Positions 1-8,128 of a DNA stretch of 8,519 nt are shown one piece after another. Each line of letters starts with the position of its first letter. The first letter of the stretch is position 1. The stretch is taken from positions 1-8,519 of the forward strand of contig CALMOO010000344.1 of the NCBI GenBank assembly GCA_937871705.1, read 5' to 3'. Under the pieces are notes generated by a model. It made no database searches. It had not been told where the DNA came from and saw only the letters and a program-made list of their open reading frames with translations. Position numbers and translations under genes: made by a program. Source of the DNA: an uncultured Hymenobacter sp. (GTDB lineage: Bacteria > Bacteroidota > Bacteroidia > Cytophagales > Hymenobacteraceae).

Positions 1-453
1 CCTGCAAGCTACTTGGCCGCAACATCGCCGACCTGGCCTGGCAATGAGGCGAGGCAAAGTACCTGCGCTGGTGCTATCCGATACCCCTGGGCTACGGGCT
101 GCTCGCTTATTCGGTGGTGTAGGCATGCGGCGGGGGCGGGTTTTACAACAAACCGTTCCTGACCCAGATGGCGCAGGAACTTGGGTAGCCGCACTTGCCC
201 AGCTGCCTTTTTGGTTGTCTTTTTTGTCTTGCAAGGCACCATCGGCATGCTGGGCAGCATGGCCACGGCGCTAGGCGAAAAAATCGGCTGGCGGGGCTTT
301 TTGGTGCCGAAGCTAGCCACTGCCACCCGCAGCTACCCGAAAACGGCGCTGATGAGCGGCGTCATCAGGGCTGTGTGGCATTTCCCGCTGCTGATTTTTG
401 GCAACTACAATGCGGAGGCCATAATGTCTGCCTTCTTGCTGAAGGCTGACTAA
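1..453 (+). pseudogene. CPBP-family intramembrane metalloprotease relic (decayed, 5' end outside window)
   Basis: Read in the frame starting at base 3, the sequence gives a membrane-protein-like stretch (KYLRWCYPIPLGYGLLAYSV, then GGGGFYNKPFLTQMAQELG). It is broken by TGA at 45-47, TAG at 120-122 and TAG at 186-188. The similarity then moves to the frame of base 181 somewhere around 183-205, near T-rich runs. There it gives FFVLQGTIGMLGSM, then GEKIGWRGFLVPK, then a histidine segment (AVWHFPLLIFGNYNA). CPBP (CAAX protease/bacteriocin-processing) proteins carry a Glu-Glu-x3-Arg motif, usually GEEIGWRGF. Here the second Glu is Lys, a further sign of lost function. Similarity ends after GNYNA (about 413), and a short unrelated tail runs to a stop at 451-453, so the last conserved helices are missing. 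Two of the stops fit TGG changing to TGA or TAG. Calling it a relic is well supported; its ancestral role is unknown. Confidence 0.8.
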
Positions 454-536
454 CTAGCTGATAGCTTGCCCAAGCGGAATAGAGTTGTTGAGTGAGGCTG
501 ACAAGTGACCTTTTGACATTAGATAAGAAGAATATA
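454..536. other. Junction between two protease relics
   Basis: This short AT-richer stretch separates the end of the CPBP relic from the point where S41 similarity starts. No gene is recognised. The 8-base word AGGCTGAC occurs at 443-450 and again at 495-502, 52 bases apart. This is compatible with a small rearrangement or a deletion scar, but chance is possible. The N-terminal part of the S41 gene and the 3' end of the CPBP gene are both missing at this place, so a deletion joining the two genes is the simplest reading. Confidence 0.4.
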
Positions 537-1278
537 GAAAGGCTGCGCGTGGCCCGCGCGGCCACGGGGCCCAGCCGCGAGGTGGTGGTGCAGCCCCTCA
601 GTAGTGAGTTTGCGCTGCGGGAGCAGGATTGGATAACTCAGACTCGAGCCAACGTTGCCGAACTCTCGCAGGGCCGCGTCGGCTACGTGTACCTGGCTGA
701 TTTTCACCAGGCGGGCGCCGAGCAATTTATCCGGCAGTACTACCCCCAGCTCGACCGGCCGGCCTTGCTGCTGGATGTGCGCTGGAACGTAGGAGGCTTC
801 ACCAGCCAGCTCATTCTGGAACGGCTGCGGCGGCCGCGCGGGGGCATTTTTGAACCGTGAGCGGGTCGCCTCGCCCTTGCCCGAACAAGTGCCGCCGGGC
901 CGGCTGGCCACCCTCAGCAATGAATACTCGGCTTCTGATGGCGACCAGTTTCCGTACTTTTTCCGGCAGTACGGACTAGGTCCGGTGGTTGGTACCCGCA
1001 CCTGGGGCGGGGTGCGCGGCCTCAGCGGGGCCCTGCGGCTCCTGGACGGCGGCTTTATCACGGTGCCTAAGGACGCCCTCATTGACCCCGATGGCCGGCA
1101 AATACTTGAAAACCAGTGCACTACCCCCGACGTGGAAGTAGAAAACACTCCCGCCGACTACGTGAGTGGGCACGACCGCCAATTGGAAGCAGGCGTGAAG
1201 GTGCTGCTACAAGCTCTCGACCATCCCACGAATCAGGATGCGTCTGCTCCAAGCCGCGCTCCTACCCCCAAGCATTGA
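492..1278 (+). pseudogene. Tricorn-like S41 serine protease, C-terminal remnant with frameshift
   Basis: The remnant has two pieces in different frames: bases 492-860 and then the frame of base 850 to the stop at 1276-1278. Piece one contains GRVGYVYLADFHQAGAEQFI and DVRWNVGGFTSQLILERLRR. Piece two contains NEYSASDGDQFPYFFRQYGL, GTRTWGGVRG, LDGGFITVPK and ILENQ..TPDVEVE. This order matches the core and C-terminal half of the tricorn-type S41 catalytic domain. The nucleophile Ser (in SASDGD) and the late Glu (in LENQ) are still present. The frame breaks at about 845-855, where a family-like reading GxFVNRE would need two more bases. Tricorn-like proteases are normally about 1,000 residues with N-terminal beta-propeller and PDZ domains; here only about 250 C-terminal residues remain. 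Clear similarity starts near 540, so the GTG at 492 is only an open-frame boundary. A Gly normally found after ENQ/ENH is Cys here. Confidence 0.8.
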
Positions 1279-1474
1279 AACGCCTCCAAAAGCAGCGTGC
1301 TGCGGTATTTGCTAACAGTTTGCCAAGGCTCGCCAAGTCACTCATGGCTACTCGGCGGTCGGCCTGGTGCCGGCCCCTGTTATTGCTGACTGTGAATCCG
1401 ACCTGCTCGTCGCCTTATGGGCTGCCCGCCATGCCCTCGCCGCCGTCCTTCGCGGAGGGGGGGTAGGAACGACT
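1279..1474. other. Convergent intergenic gap between S41 relic and lutC
   Basis: This gap lies between the 3' end of the plus-strand S41 relic and the 3' end of the minus-strand lutC. Short open frames cross it, but none shows a recognisable motif or a start of its own. It contains a weak hairpin followed by T's for minus-strand transcripts (1288-1303) and a run of seven G's at 1457-1463 inside the GGGGGGTAGG word. I see no mobile-element ends or RNA gene. Confidence 0.5.
1288..1303 (-). terminator. Weak intrinsic terminator candidate for the lut transcript
   Basis: Read on the minus strand, GCAGCACGCTGC (1303 down to 1292) can fold as a stem of four or five pairs with a very small loop. It is followed directly by TTTT (1291-1288). 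It lies about 172 bases beyond the lutC stop and is the only stem plus T-tract seen downstream of the cluster. The stem is short and the T-run is only four bases, so termination could be inefficient or occur elsewhere. Confidence 0.3.
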
Positions 1475-2052
1475 TCAGTGCAGCATAACCGTGAGGCTGC
1501 GCACGCCGTGGGCCCCGATGACCAGCGACTGCTCAATGTCGGCCGTTTTGGAAGGGCCGGCCAGAAACACGCCGTAGCCGCCCACGTCCCGTATTTGGGC
1601 GTAGGCCTGGTGCATGGTGGCCACGAGGGCGCGCCGGTCGAGCACCAGCACCAGGTGCTGGGCCACAACGGGCAGGGCCCGGTGCAGCATGTTGGCCTCG
1701 GGCAGCCACACGGCCCCGTTTTCGGCCACGCCCAGGGTGCCGCGCAGCACGGCCAGGTCGATGCCGGCCAAGGTTTCCCCGCCCGTGGCGGCCGTTACCG
1801 CGACGGTAGCGGGCATCAAATCGGAGGCCGTGTGGTAGTCGGCCGGGTAACGCCGGGCCACCGCGGAGGCGAGCTCGGATAAGCTGGCCAACATCACCAT
1901 TTCCCCGCCAATGCTCGCCAGCAGGCCGGCAAATTTCTCCACCGAATCGTCGCCCCCGAACGCGGGCACCGCGGGCAGTGGCACGGCCGTGGGCTGGCCC
2001 GCTCGCACGGCGGCCAGGATGTTCTCGCGGGCGGAGGGGGGTAGGGGCGTGC

Positions 2053-2056
<4 letters not shown>
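1475..2056 (-). CDS. lutC: LutC, LUD-domain subunit of L-lactate oxidation complex
   Basis: The 193-residue protein belongs to the LutC/YkgG (LUD, formerly DUF162) family. LutC works with LutA and LutB to oxidise L-lactate to pyruvate in the cytoplasm. Visible family signatures are the N-terminal SARENILAAVR helix, GVAENGAVWLPE in the middle, and the C-terminal block GGYGVFLAGPSKTADIEQSL followed by GAHGVRSLTV. The GPS-TADIE segment is typical of the family. The ATG at 2056-2054 is chosen because it overlaps the lutB stop by four bases (ATGA), which suggests translational coupling. It also gives the expected start MSTPLPPS and a length of about 190-240 residues, usual for the family. The open frame continues upstream to 2368, but that part lies wholly inside lutB and shows no family similarity. 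No Fe-S cysteine motif is present, as expected for LutC. Confidence 0.93.
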
Positions 2057-3444
<1,388 letters not shown>

Positions 3445-3456
3445 CGTTGGGTGTGG

Positions 3457-4197
3457 CTAGGCGAGGGCCCCATTAAAGATTTCGGCGGCGTGCAGCACGC
3501 GCACGGGCAGCTTTTGCCGGCGCACGATGCCTTCCAGGTGCATCAGGCACGACATGTCGCCGCCGGTGAGCACCCGCGTGCCGTGGCGCACGTGGTCGGC
3601 CACCCGGTCTTGGCCCATACGGGCCGAGATGCCGGCCTCACTCACGCAAAACGTGCCCCCAAAGCCGCAGCACTCGTCGTTGCGGTCCAGCTCGGTAAGC
3701 TCCAGCCCTTCCAGGCCCGCGAGCAGGCGGCGCAGCTGGCCGTCGCGCACCGGGGTCATTTCCGACGCGTTGGCCTGGTGCAAGCCGCGCTGGCCGTGGC
3801 AGCTCAGGTGCAGGCCCACTTTGTGAGGAAAGGCGCCCGGGAGCTCGGTCACGCCGAGCACCTGGGTGATGAAGTCGAACAGCTCCACGGTGGCCGTGCG
3901 CACGTGCCGCACGGCCGGCGTCTGGTCGATGACGTCGAAGTGCTGCCGCACGTGGTACACGCAGCTGCCCGCGGGCCCCACCACGTAGTCGTAGTCGGCA
4001 AACGTCTCGACGAAGTGGCGGTACACCGGCCGGGCCTCTTGCTCGCAGCCGCTGTTGGCCATGGGCTGGCCGCAGCAGGTTTGCTGCTTCGGGAAATCGG
4101 CCCGCACGCCCAGCTTGGCCAGCAGCTGCAAGGACGCCACGGCCACCTGCGGATAAAACTGGTCGACGTAGCACGGAACGAATAGGGCGACTTTCAT
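3457..4197 (-). CDS. lutA: LutA, CCG-domain subunit of L-lactate oxidation complex
   Basis: The 246-residue protein has two CCG (cysteine-rich) domains, as in LutA/YkgE and the heterodisulfide reductase HdrB and glycolate oxidase GlcF relatives. Repeat one has Cys9 (FVPCYVDQFYP), Cys41-Cys42 (TCCGQPMANSG) and Cys79. Repeat two has Cys133 (LSCHGQRG), Cys176-Cys177 (ECCGFGGTFCVSEAGISARM) and Cys217 (DMSC). LutA is required with LutB and LutC for L-lactate utilisation and is thought to bind Fe-S centres. Length and start (MKVALFVPCY) are standard for the family. The gene lies 47 bases after the kinase stop and 12 bases before lutB. CTACCCCC lies just upstream of its ATG (4202-4209). No truncation or missing key cysteine is seen. 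A glycolate oxidase Fe-S subunit is less likely because lutB and lutC follow. Confidence 0.95.
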   Translation of the reverse strand: MKVALFVPCYVDQFYPQVAVASLQLLAKLGVRADFPKQQTCCGQPMANSGCEQEARPVYRHFVETFADYDYVVGPAGSCVYHVRQHFDVIDQTPAVRHVRTATVELFDFITQVLGVTELPGAFPHKVGLHLSCHGQRGLHQANASEMTPVRDGQLRRLLAGLEGLELTELDRNDECCGFGGTFCVSEAGISARMGQDRVADHVRHGTRVLTGGDMSCLMHLEGIVRRQKLPVRVLHAAEIFNGALA

Positions 4198-4244
4198 GAG
4201 CGGGGGTAGTAGCTAAAAAAGACGAGATGCCGGGGCCGGGCAGG

Positions 4245-5573
4245 TCAACTGAAAATCAGGGAAGTCTTCTTGCGGGCGTCGCCCTGCTCAAGGTGAAGCA
4301 CGCCGCCCAGGGCCGTGGCCTGCGGTACCTCCAGGGTGCGGATGGCCACTGCCGGGTAGTGCATGCCGAGCACCTGCAAAAACAGCGGGTTGCGGGCAAA
4401 GCCGCCGTCGACGAAAATGGTGTCTTCCGCTTGGCGCACTAGGTCAATTGACGTTTTTAGCAGCCGCACCAGCCCGTGCATCAGCTGCTGGTAGGCCTCG
4501 CCGGCCGTGCCAAAGCCGGTAAGGTCCCAGGCCGCGGCTGGTCGCTCGGGGTAGGGGCCCGTGCCCGCCATGCACCAGGGCACGAACCGGCCGCTGGCTT
4601 CGGCCAGGGGCCAGGCCACCAGCAGCGAGTGGTAAAAGTCGGGCTGCACGCCGAAGTGCTCGACAATGCGCTGCACCTGGTAGTCGTGCTCGCGGCCCAG
4701 AAACACGCGCGCGGCCAGCGTGGGCACGCCCTTGGGCGAGAGGAAGCGCAGGCCGTCGCGCCGCAGCAGCTCCGGCGTGAGCGGCTGGGCGTTGAACGGG
4801 TTGAGCACCACCGCCCAGGTGCCGGTGGAAACCAGCAAAAAGGGCGTGGCCTGCTGGGCCGCGTAGGGCAGCACCGCGGCCGACGAGTCGTGCAGGCCCA
4901 CGCCCACCAGCACCCCGTCCACGACGCTGGCCACGGGGTCCGTCGTCAGGGGCGCCAGCTTTCGGTCGATGCCTTCGCGCCGCACCCAGTCGTGGTAGCG
5001 CCCCTGGGCGAAGTCCCAGAGCCCGGTGTGGCAGCCCAGGGAAGTGTAGTCGCTGAATTTTTCGCCCGTAATCAGGTACGACAGGTACTGCGGCAGGTGC
5101 AGCGAGGTGTGGATGCGGGCGTACAGCGCGGGCTTGGCGTGCTTGAGCCAGTAGAGCTGCAGCCCCGAGTTGAGCATGCCCAGCCGGGGCGAACAAGTGG
5201 CCAGGCTGAAGGCTTCGGCGGATTGGCCGAGCGCTGCGTAGAACTGCGCGGCCGTGTCGGCGGGCAGCGGCTTGAGGTAGTTGTAGAGGGGCGCTACGGG
5301 CTGCCCGTCGGGGCCCAGGTGCACGAAGCTGGCGCCATAGGCCGTGAAGTTGACGCCGCACAGGGCGTAGTCGGGGTGCTGGCGCAGCAGCTGCCACCGC
5401 TGCTGCACCCACTGCGTGAGGCGGGGTAGGGTTTCGCAGGGAAAGCCGTCGTCGTCCACGGTTTCGAGGCACACCTGCTGCTGCTCGTCCACCAAGTGGT
5501 GGTGCTCGTCAAAGACAAGCACCTTCTTGTTGGTTTTGCCGACGTCGAACACGGCGTACACGGGTTTTTTCAT
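4245..5573 (-). CDS. rhaB: FGGY-family sugar kinase, probable L-rhamnulokinase
   Basis: The 442-residue FGGY kinase is predicted to phosphorylate L-rhamnulose with ATP to L-rhamnulose-1-phosphate. An N-terminal phosphate-binding motif (FDVGKTNKKVLVFD, Asp10 on) opens the fold. NFTAYGASFV follows at about 75-84. Asp229 in GLHDSSAAV sits where the FGGY catalytic base is expected. A second phosphate motif, VSTGTW (248-253), precedes an adenosine motif VDGGFARNP (388-396) and the C-terminal ATALGG. The substrate is inferred from context: the gene overlaps the rhamnose isomerase stop by four bases (ATGA). The protein is shorter than the enterobacterial RhaB (489 residues in E. coli, as I recall) and the motif wording differs, so it may be a separate FGGY branch. 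L-fuculose or another deoxy-ketose remains possible. All key motifs are intact. Confidence 0.85.
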   Translation of the reverse strand: MKKPVYAVFDVGKTNKKVLVFDEHHHLVDEQQQVCLETVDDDGFPCETLPRLTQWVQQRWQLLRQHPDYALCGVNFTAYGASFVHLGPDGQPVAPLYNYLKPLPADTAAQFYAALGQSAEAFSLATCSPRLGMLNSGLQLYWLKHAKPALYARIHTSLHLPQYLSYLITGEKFSDYTSLGCHTGLWDFAQGRYHDWVRREGIDRKLAPLTTDPVASVVDGVLVGVGLHDSSAAVLPYAAQQATPFLLVSTGTWAVVLNPFNAQPLTPELLRRDGLRFLSPKGVPTLAARVFLGREHDYQVQRIVEHFGVQPDFYHSLLVAWPLAEASGRFVPWCMAGTGPYPERPAAAWDLTGFGTAGEAYQQLMHGLVRLLKTSIDLVRQAEDTIFVDGGFARNPLFLQVLGMHYPAVAIRTLEVPQATALGGVLHLEQGDARKKTSLIFS

Positions 5574-6853
5574 AGCCCGGTGGACACGGCGCGGCGGCCG
5601 CGCTGCTGGGTGAGGGCAGCGCGCTGGGCGGCCTGGCGGTAGGCCGCCACGGGCCGCAGGGCCCCGCCGCCCTGGCGGTACGCCTCGGCCACCAGGGGCC
5701 GCACGTCGGTCAGGAAGGCGTCGCGCAGCAGGTCTTCGGCCAGGGCCGCGTCGTTGGCTTCCTGGGCGGCTTGCAGGGCCGGGCGGTTCACCAGCAGGGC
5801 CTTGGCGTAGGCTGTGAGGATGTTGTCGGTCGATTGAAGCAGGTCTTCGAGCGGGTCCTTGGTGTTGTGGCTGGCGTCAATCATGTAGGCCACGGCGGGG
5901 TTGTGCACGGCCGCGTCCTGGGCGCTGTCCACCAGCTCGTTAAAAATCAAAAAGAGCTGAAACGGCTTGGTGCTGCCCGTGGTCAGGTCGTCGTCGCCGT
6001 ACAGCGAGCCGTTGAAGTGGAAGCCGCCCAGCCGCCCGAAGTGCTGCAAGCGCGCCACAATCTGCTCGATGTTGGTGTTGGGCAGGTGGTGGCCCAGGTC
6101 GACGAGCACCTGCGCCTGCTGGCCCAGGCTTTGGCAGAGCGCCAGCGAGGTGCCCCAGTCCGGAATCACCATCGAGTAGAAGTTGGGCTCGTAGGGCTTG
6201 TACTCCACCAGCAGCGTCCAGTCGGCGGGCAGCGCCTCGTAAATGGCCGTCAGGCTTTCCTGCGCGCGCTGGTAGGCCCGCCGGAAGTGCTGCTGGCCCG
6301 GGAAGTTGGCGCCGTCGGCCAGCCACACGGTGTGCACCCGGGCCCCCAGCTGCTGGCCGTAAGCAATGCAGTCGAGGTTGTGCTGCACGGCCTGGGCCCG
6401 CACGTGGGCCTCGGTGCTGGCCAGCGAGCCGAACTTGTACGACGCCGGCTGGTCGGGCTGGTCCTGAAACGTGTTGGAATTCACCGAGTCGATACGCAGG
6501 CCGGCAGCGGCCAGCTGCTGCCGCACGGCGGCCACGTCGGTCGGAATGTCCCAGGGAATGTGCAGCGAAATGGCGTCCGATGAGCCGTTGAGCTGGTGCA
6601 GCAAGGCCACGTCGGCAATCTTCTCGTCCAAGGTGCGCGGCTCGCCCCCGCCCGGGAAGCGCCCGAAGCGCGTGCCGCCCGTGCCCAGCGCCCAGCTCGG
6701 CACGGCCACCTGAAACCGGCGGAGCTGCGCCACCACCTCGGCGGCGCCGGGGCCCCCGCGCCGGTCCAGCTGCTCGCCGAGGTGCGCCAACGTAAAATCG
6801 TGGTCGGCCGTGAAAGGCGCGTTCAGGTCGTGCACTTGCTGCGTGGAAAGCAT
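5570..6853 (-). CDS. rhaI: L-rhamnose isomerase, Pseudomonas stutzeri (RhaI) type
   Basis: The 427-residue TIM-barrel metal-dependent isomerase is predicted to convert L-rhamnose to L-rhamnulose. It resembles the P. stutzeri L-rhamnose isomerase (about 430 residues), not E. coli RhaA. Likely metal ligands are Glu217 (LLVEYKPYEP), Asp252 (VLVDLGHHLP), His279 (GGFHFNGSLYGDDDL) and Asp326 (AYMIDASHN). They lie one or two residues from the positions I recall for the P. stutzeri enzyme (E219, D254, H281, D327). The Asp triplet 287-289 matches the substrate-side acidic loop. The ATG at 6853 (MLSTQQVHDL) is preferred over the open-frame start at 6940. The extra 29 residues would be rich in Ser, Pro and Gly with no family similarity, and they overlap the dyads in the gap. 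The stop overlaps the kinase start, so the two are likely coupled. Activity on other aldoses is possible in this family. Confidence 0.9.
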   Translation of the reverse strand: MLSTQQVHDLNAPFTADHDFTLAHLGEQLDRRGGPGAAEVVAQLRRFQVAVPSWALGTGGTRFGRFPGGGEPRTLDEKIADVALLHQLNGSSDAISLHIPWDIPTDVAAVRQQLAAAGLRIDSVNSNTFQDQPDQPASYKFGSLASTEAHVRAQAVQHNLDCIAYGQQLGARVHTVWLADGANFPGQQHFRRAYQRAQESLTAIYEALPADWTLLVEYKPYEPNFYSMVIPDWGTSLALCQSLGQQAQVLVDLGHHLPNTNIEQIVARLQHFGRLGGFHFNGSLYGDDDLTTGSTKPFQLFLIFNELVDSAQDAAVHNPAVAYMIDASHNTKDPLEDLLQSTDNILTAYAKALLVNRPALQAAQEANDAALAEDLLRDAFLTDVRPLVAEAYRQGGGALRPVAAYRQAAQRAALTQQRGRRAVSTGL

Positions 6854-6882
6854 AAGGAAAGGAGAAGGGGGGTAGGACGAAG

Positions 6883-6909
6883 AACCGGCGTGGGGTCCGC
6901 TGGCCGGTT
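6883..6909. promoter_or_regulatory. Inverted repeat before rhaI (operator or leader hairpin candidate)
   Basis: Perfect 7-base arms AACCGGC (6883-6889) and GCCGGTT (6903-6909) are separated by 13 bases. The element ends 30 bases before the rhaI ATG. A spacing of about two helical turns between arm centres suits a dimeric regulator such as the GntR protein encoded just upstream. The RNA could instead form a leader hairpin. No convincing Bacteroidota -33/-7 promoter pair was found in this gap. Confidence 0.35.
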
Positions 6910-6942
6910 GGGAGCGAAGCCCGGTACGGCTGCAAAACACGG

Positions 6943-6956
6943 CGCCGCCGGCGGCG
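6943..6956. repeat. 14-base GC palindrome in the regulator-rhaI gap
   Basis: The self-complementary 14-mer CGCCGCCGGCGGCG lies about 90 bases before rhaI and 34 bases after the regulator stop. It could be an operator, part of a terminator stem after the regulator (no T-run follows), or simply GC-rich low-complexity sequence. With this base composition the significance is limited. Confidence 0.3.
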
Positions 6957-6989
6957 GCACCTTTCTGTACTCTCCTGCCCGCCGCGCTG

Positions 6990-8000
6990 CTAAATCGAGC
7001 CCCGGCGAATCATGGAAAACGGGTTGCGCACCCGCTCGCGCCGGCCTTCCAGCAGCATGGCGGCCGCTGTGCGGCCCATGTAGTGGAAGTCGGTGGTAAT
7101 CACGCTCATGCCGAGCAGCTCCTTGAGCGGCGTTTCGTTGAAGCTGATGATGCCGATTTCGCGCCCCAGCAGGTAGGGCGTCTGCCGCACTTTTTTTACC
7201 AGTTCTACCAGGTCGGTTTCTCGCAGCACCACGTAGCAAGTGCCGAATTCTAGCACTTCTTCGCGCGCGTTTTCGCGCACCGCAAAGTCCTTGTCGTTGT
7301 ACGTGCAGAAGTACCGGAAGCCTTGGTCGATTTCCATCGGAAAGTTCTCGTCGCTCGGCAAAATCATTCGCATGCGCGGGTACTTTATCAGGTCGGCCGC
7401 GGCCGAGTCCAGGGCTCCCCCAATGTCGAGGGCGAAGTCCTGGTACACCGCCAGGCAGGGGTAGTCCAGCTCCGGCACGTTCTTGTCGAGCAGCACCAGC
7501 TGGGCGGGCGGAATACTACGCAGCACGCGCAGGTACTCCTCCGGGGGCGTGGTGTACGTGAAGTGGGGCATGACCACGTAGTGGCTGTACTTGCCCAGGT
7601 TGGCGGCAATAATTTGCCGGAACAGCTCCGCGCTGTAATGGTGAATTTCCAGGTGCACGGTGGCCCGGCTGCCCAAAGCCTCCAGAAAGGCGTAGTAAAT
7701 CTCCTTCTTGTAGGAGCTGAGCTTGTTGAACACCAGCAGGATTTTCAGCTTGTCGGGCTCGCGCGAGAGCACGTAGTAGCCCTTACCCTGCACCGAGTTG
7801 ATGAAGCCCCGCTCGCGCAGCTCGCGGTACGCTTTTTCCACCGTGTCGCGGGCCAGGTAGTACTCCTCGCTCATCTCGCTGATGGAGGGCAGCTGCACCC
7901 CCGTTTTCAGCTTGCCCAGCTCGATGTCTTCGATGACGGACTGCACAATCTGCTTGTACTTGGGCGTCTGGTCAAGCGGATGGAGCTGCAAGTGATACAT
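6990..8000 (-). CDS. GntR-family regulator with LacI-like sensor domain, probable rhamnose regulator
   Basis: The 336-residue protein has an N-terminal GntR winged helix: PKYKQIVQSVIEDIELGKL (13-31), GVQLPSISEMSEEYYLARDT (34-53) and AYRELRERGFINSVQGKGYY (57-76). A sugar-binding domain of the periplasmic-binding-protein/LacI type follows from about residue 86 (KILLVFNKLSSYKKEIYYAF) to the C-terminus (TTDFHYMGRTAAAMLLEG, then NPFSMIRRG). This layout is typical of sugar-responsive repressors or activators. From its place between the permease and the isomerase it probably controls the cluster, with L-rhamnose or an intermediate as inducer; that is inference. It is on the same strand as its presumed targets, with 161 bases before it and 136 after. 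The ATG at 8000 (MYHLQLHPLD) starts right before the helix-turn-helix, as usual. I know of other rhamnose regulators from the AraC, DeoR and LacI families, so no gene symbol is given. Confidence 0.85.
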   Translation of the reverse strand: MYHLQLHPLDQTPKYKQIVQSVIEDIELGKLKTGVQLPSISEMSEEYYLARDTVEKAYRELRERGFINSVQGKGYYVLSREPDKLKILLVFNKLSSYKKEIYYAFLEALGSRATVHLEIHHYSAELFRQIIAANLGKYSHYVVMPHFTYTTPPEEYLRVLRSIPPAQLVLLDKNVPELDYPCLAVYQDFALDIGGALDSAAADLIKYPRMRMILPSDENFPMEIDQGFRYFCTYNDKDFAVRENAREEVLEFGTCYVVLRETDLVELVKKVRQTPYLLGREIGIISFNETPLKELLGMSVITTDFHYMGRTAAAMLLEGRRERVRNPFSMIRRGSI

Positions 8001-8014
8001 GAGGAGAAGCAGGC

Positions 8015-8024
8015 TGATTAATCA
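8015..8024. promoter_or_regulatory. TGATTAATCA palindrome, operator candidate before the regulator
   Basis: A perfect 10-base palindrome lies 15-24 bases upstream of the regulator ATG. A related half-site, GTGATT (8039-8044), makes a wider inverted repeat with AATCAC (8020-8025), 25 bases end to end. An AT-rich palindrome in a GC-rich background just before a regulator start is a reasonable autoregulatory site. No second copy was found before rhaI, which weakens the case that it is the GntR operator of the whole cluster. Confidence 0.35.
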
Positions 8025-8066
8025 CATCCGCAAGCTTAGTGATTTCTGGCTTAGCCGAACCGAATG

Positions 8067-8083
8067 CGCCGCTTACAGCGGCG
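8067..8083. promoter_or_regulatory. Perfect 7-base-arm hairpin/dyad between rhaT and the regulator
   Basis: The arms CGCCGCT (8067-8073) and AGCGGCG (8077-8083) are perfectly complementary around a 3-base loop. On the minus strand no T-run follows, so it is not a standard terminator for rhaT. If the -7-like element at 8090-8097 is real, transcription would start close to base 8083. The dyad would then overlap the start site, a common place for a repressor site. Confidence 0.4.
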
Positions 8084-8089
8084 AGCCGG

Positions 8090-8097
8090 CATATTTA
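8090..8097 (-). promoter_or_regulatory. Bacteroidota -7-like element (TAAATATG) before the regulator
   Basis: On the minus strand TAAATATG matches the Bacteroidota -7 consensus TAnnTTTG at five of its six defined positions. It sits in an AT-rich island (8090-8102) within GC-rich DNA, about 90 bases before the regulator ATG. No TTTG-type -33 box is present at the usual 19-21 base spacing, so the assignment is tentative. Confidence 0.3.
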
Positions 8098-8115
8098 TTT
8101 AAGCGCAAGGAGTTT

Positions 8116-8128
8116 GCGAGTTGCTCGC
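8116..8128. repeat. Short inverted repeat after rhaT
   Basis: The 5-base arms GCGAG (8116-8120) and CTCGC (8124-8128) surround a 3-base loop, 33 bases beyond the rhaT stop on the minus strand. The following minus-strand bases are AAACTCC, not T's. It may stabilise the 3' end of the rhaT message or help weak termination. Chance is also possible. Confidence 0.25.

Noticed and set aside
787..801. Asn-Val-Gly-Gly in place of the usual Asn-Gly-Gly-Gly in the S41 core, considered as a damaging mutation
   Set aside because: I cannot exclude that NVGG is a normal variant in tricorn-like proteins of this group, so it was not used as evidence of decay.
519..1148. Minus-strand open frame opposite the S41 relic
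   Set aside because: No motifs are present, and the plus strand shows a clear S41 domain across the same bases.
1367..1882. Plus-strand open frame starting in the gap after the S41 relic
   Set aside because: Most of it is antisense to lutC. The part in the gap (PAPVIADCESDLLVALWAAR) has no family I can recognise and no credible start.
4476..5429. Plus-strand open frame opposite the kinase, and similar frames opposite rhaI (5771-6583) and the regulator (7323-8021)
   Set aside because: These have shadow composition and no recognisable domain, and the opposite strand carries well-supported genes with all key motifs.
6854..6940. Upstream extension of rhaI to a start at 6940
   Set aside because: The added residues are Ser/Pro/Gly-rich and unlike the family. 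The start at 6853 gives the usual length of about 430 residues.
8067..8083. The dyad as an intrinsic terminator for rhaT
   Set aside because: No T-run follows the stem on the minus strand, so it is listed as a regulatory candidate instead.
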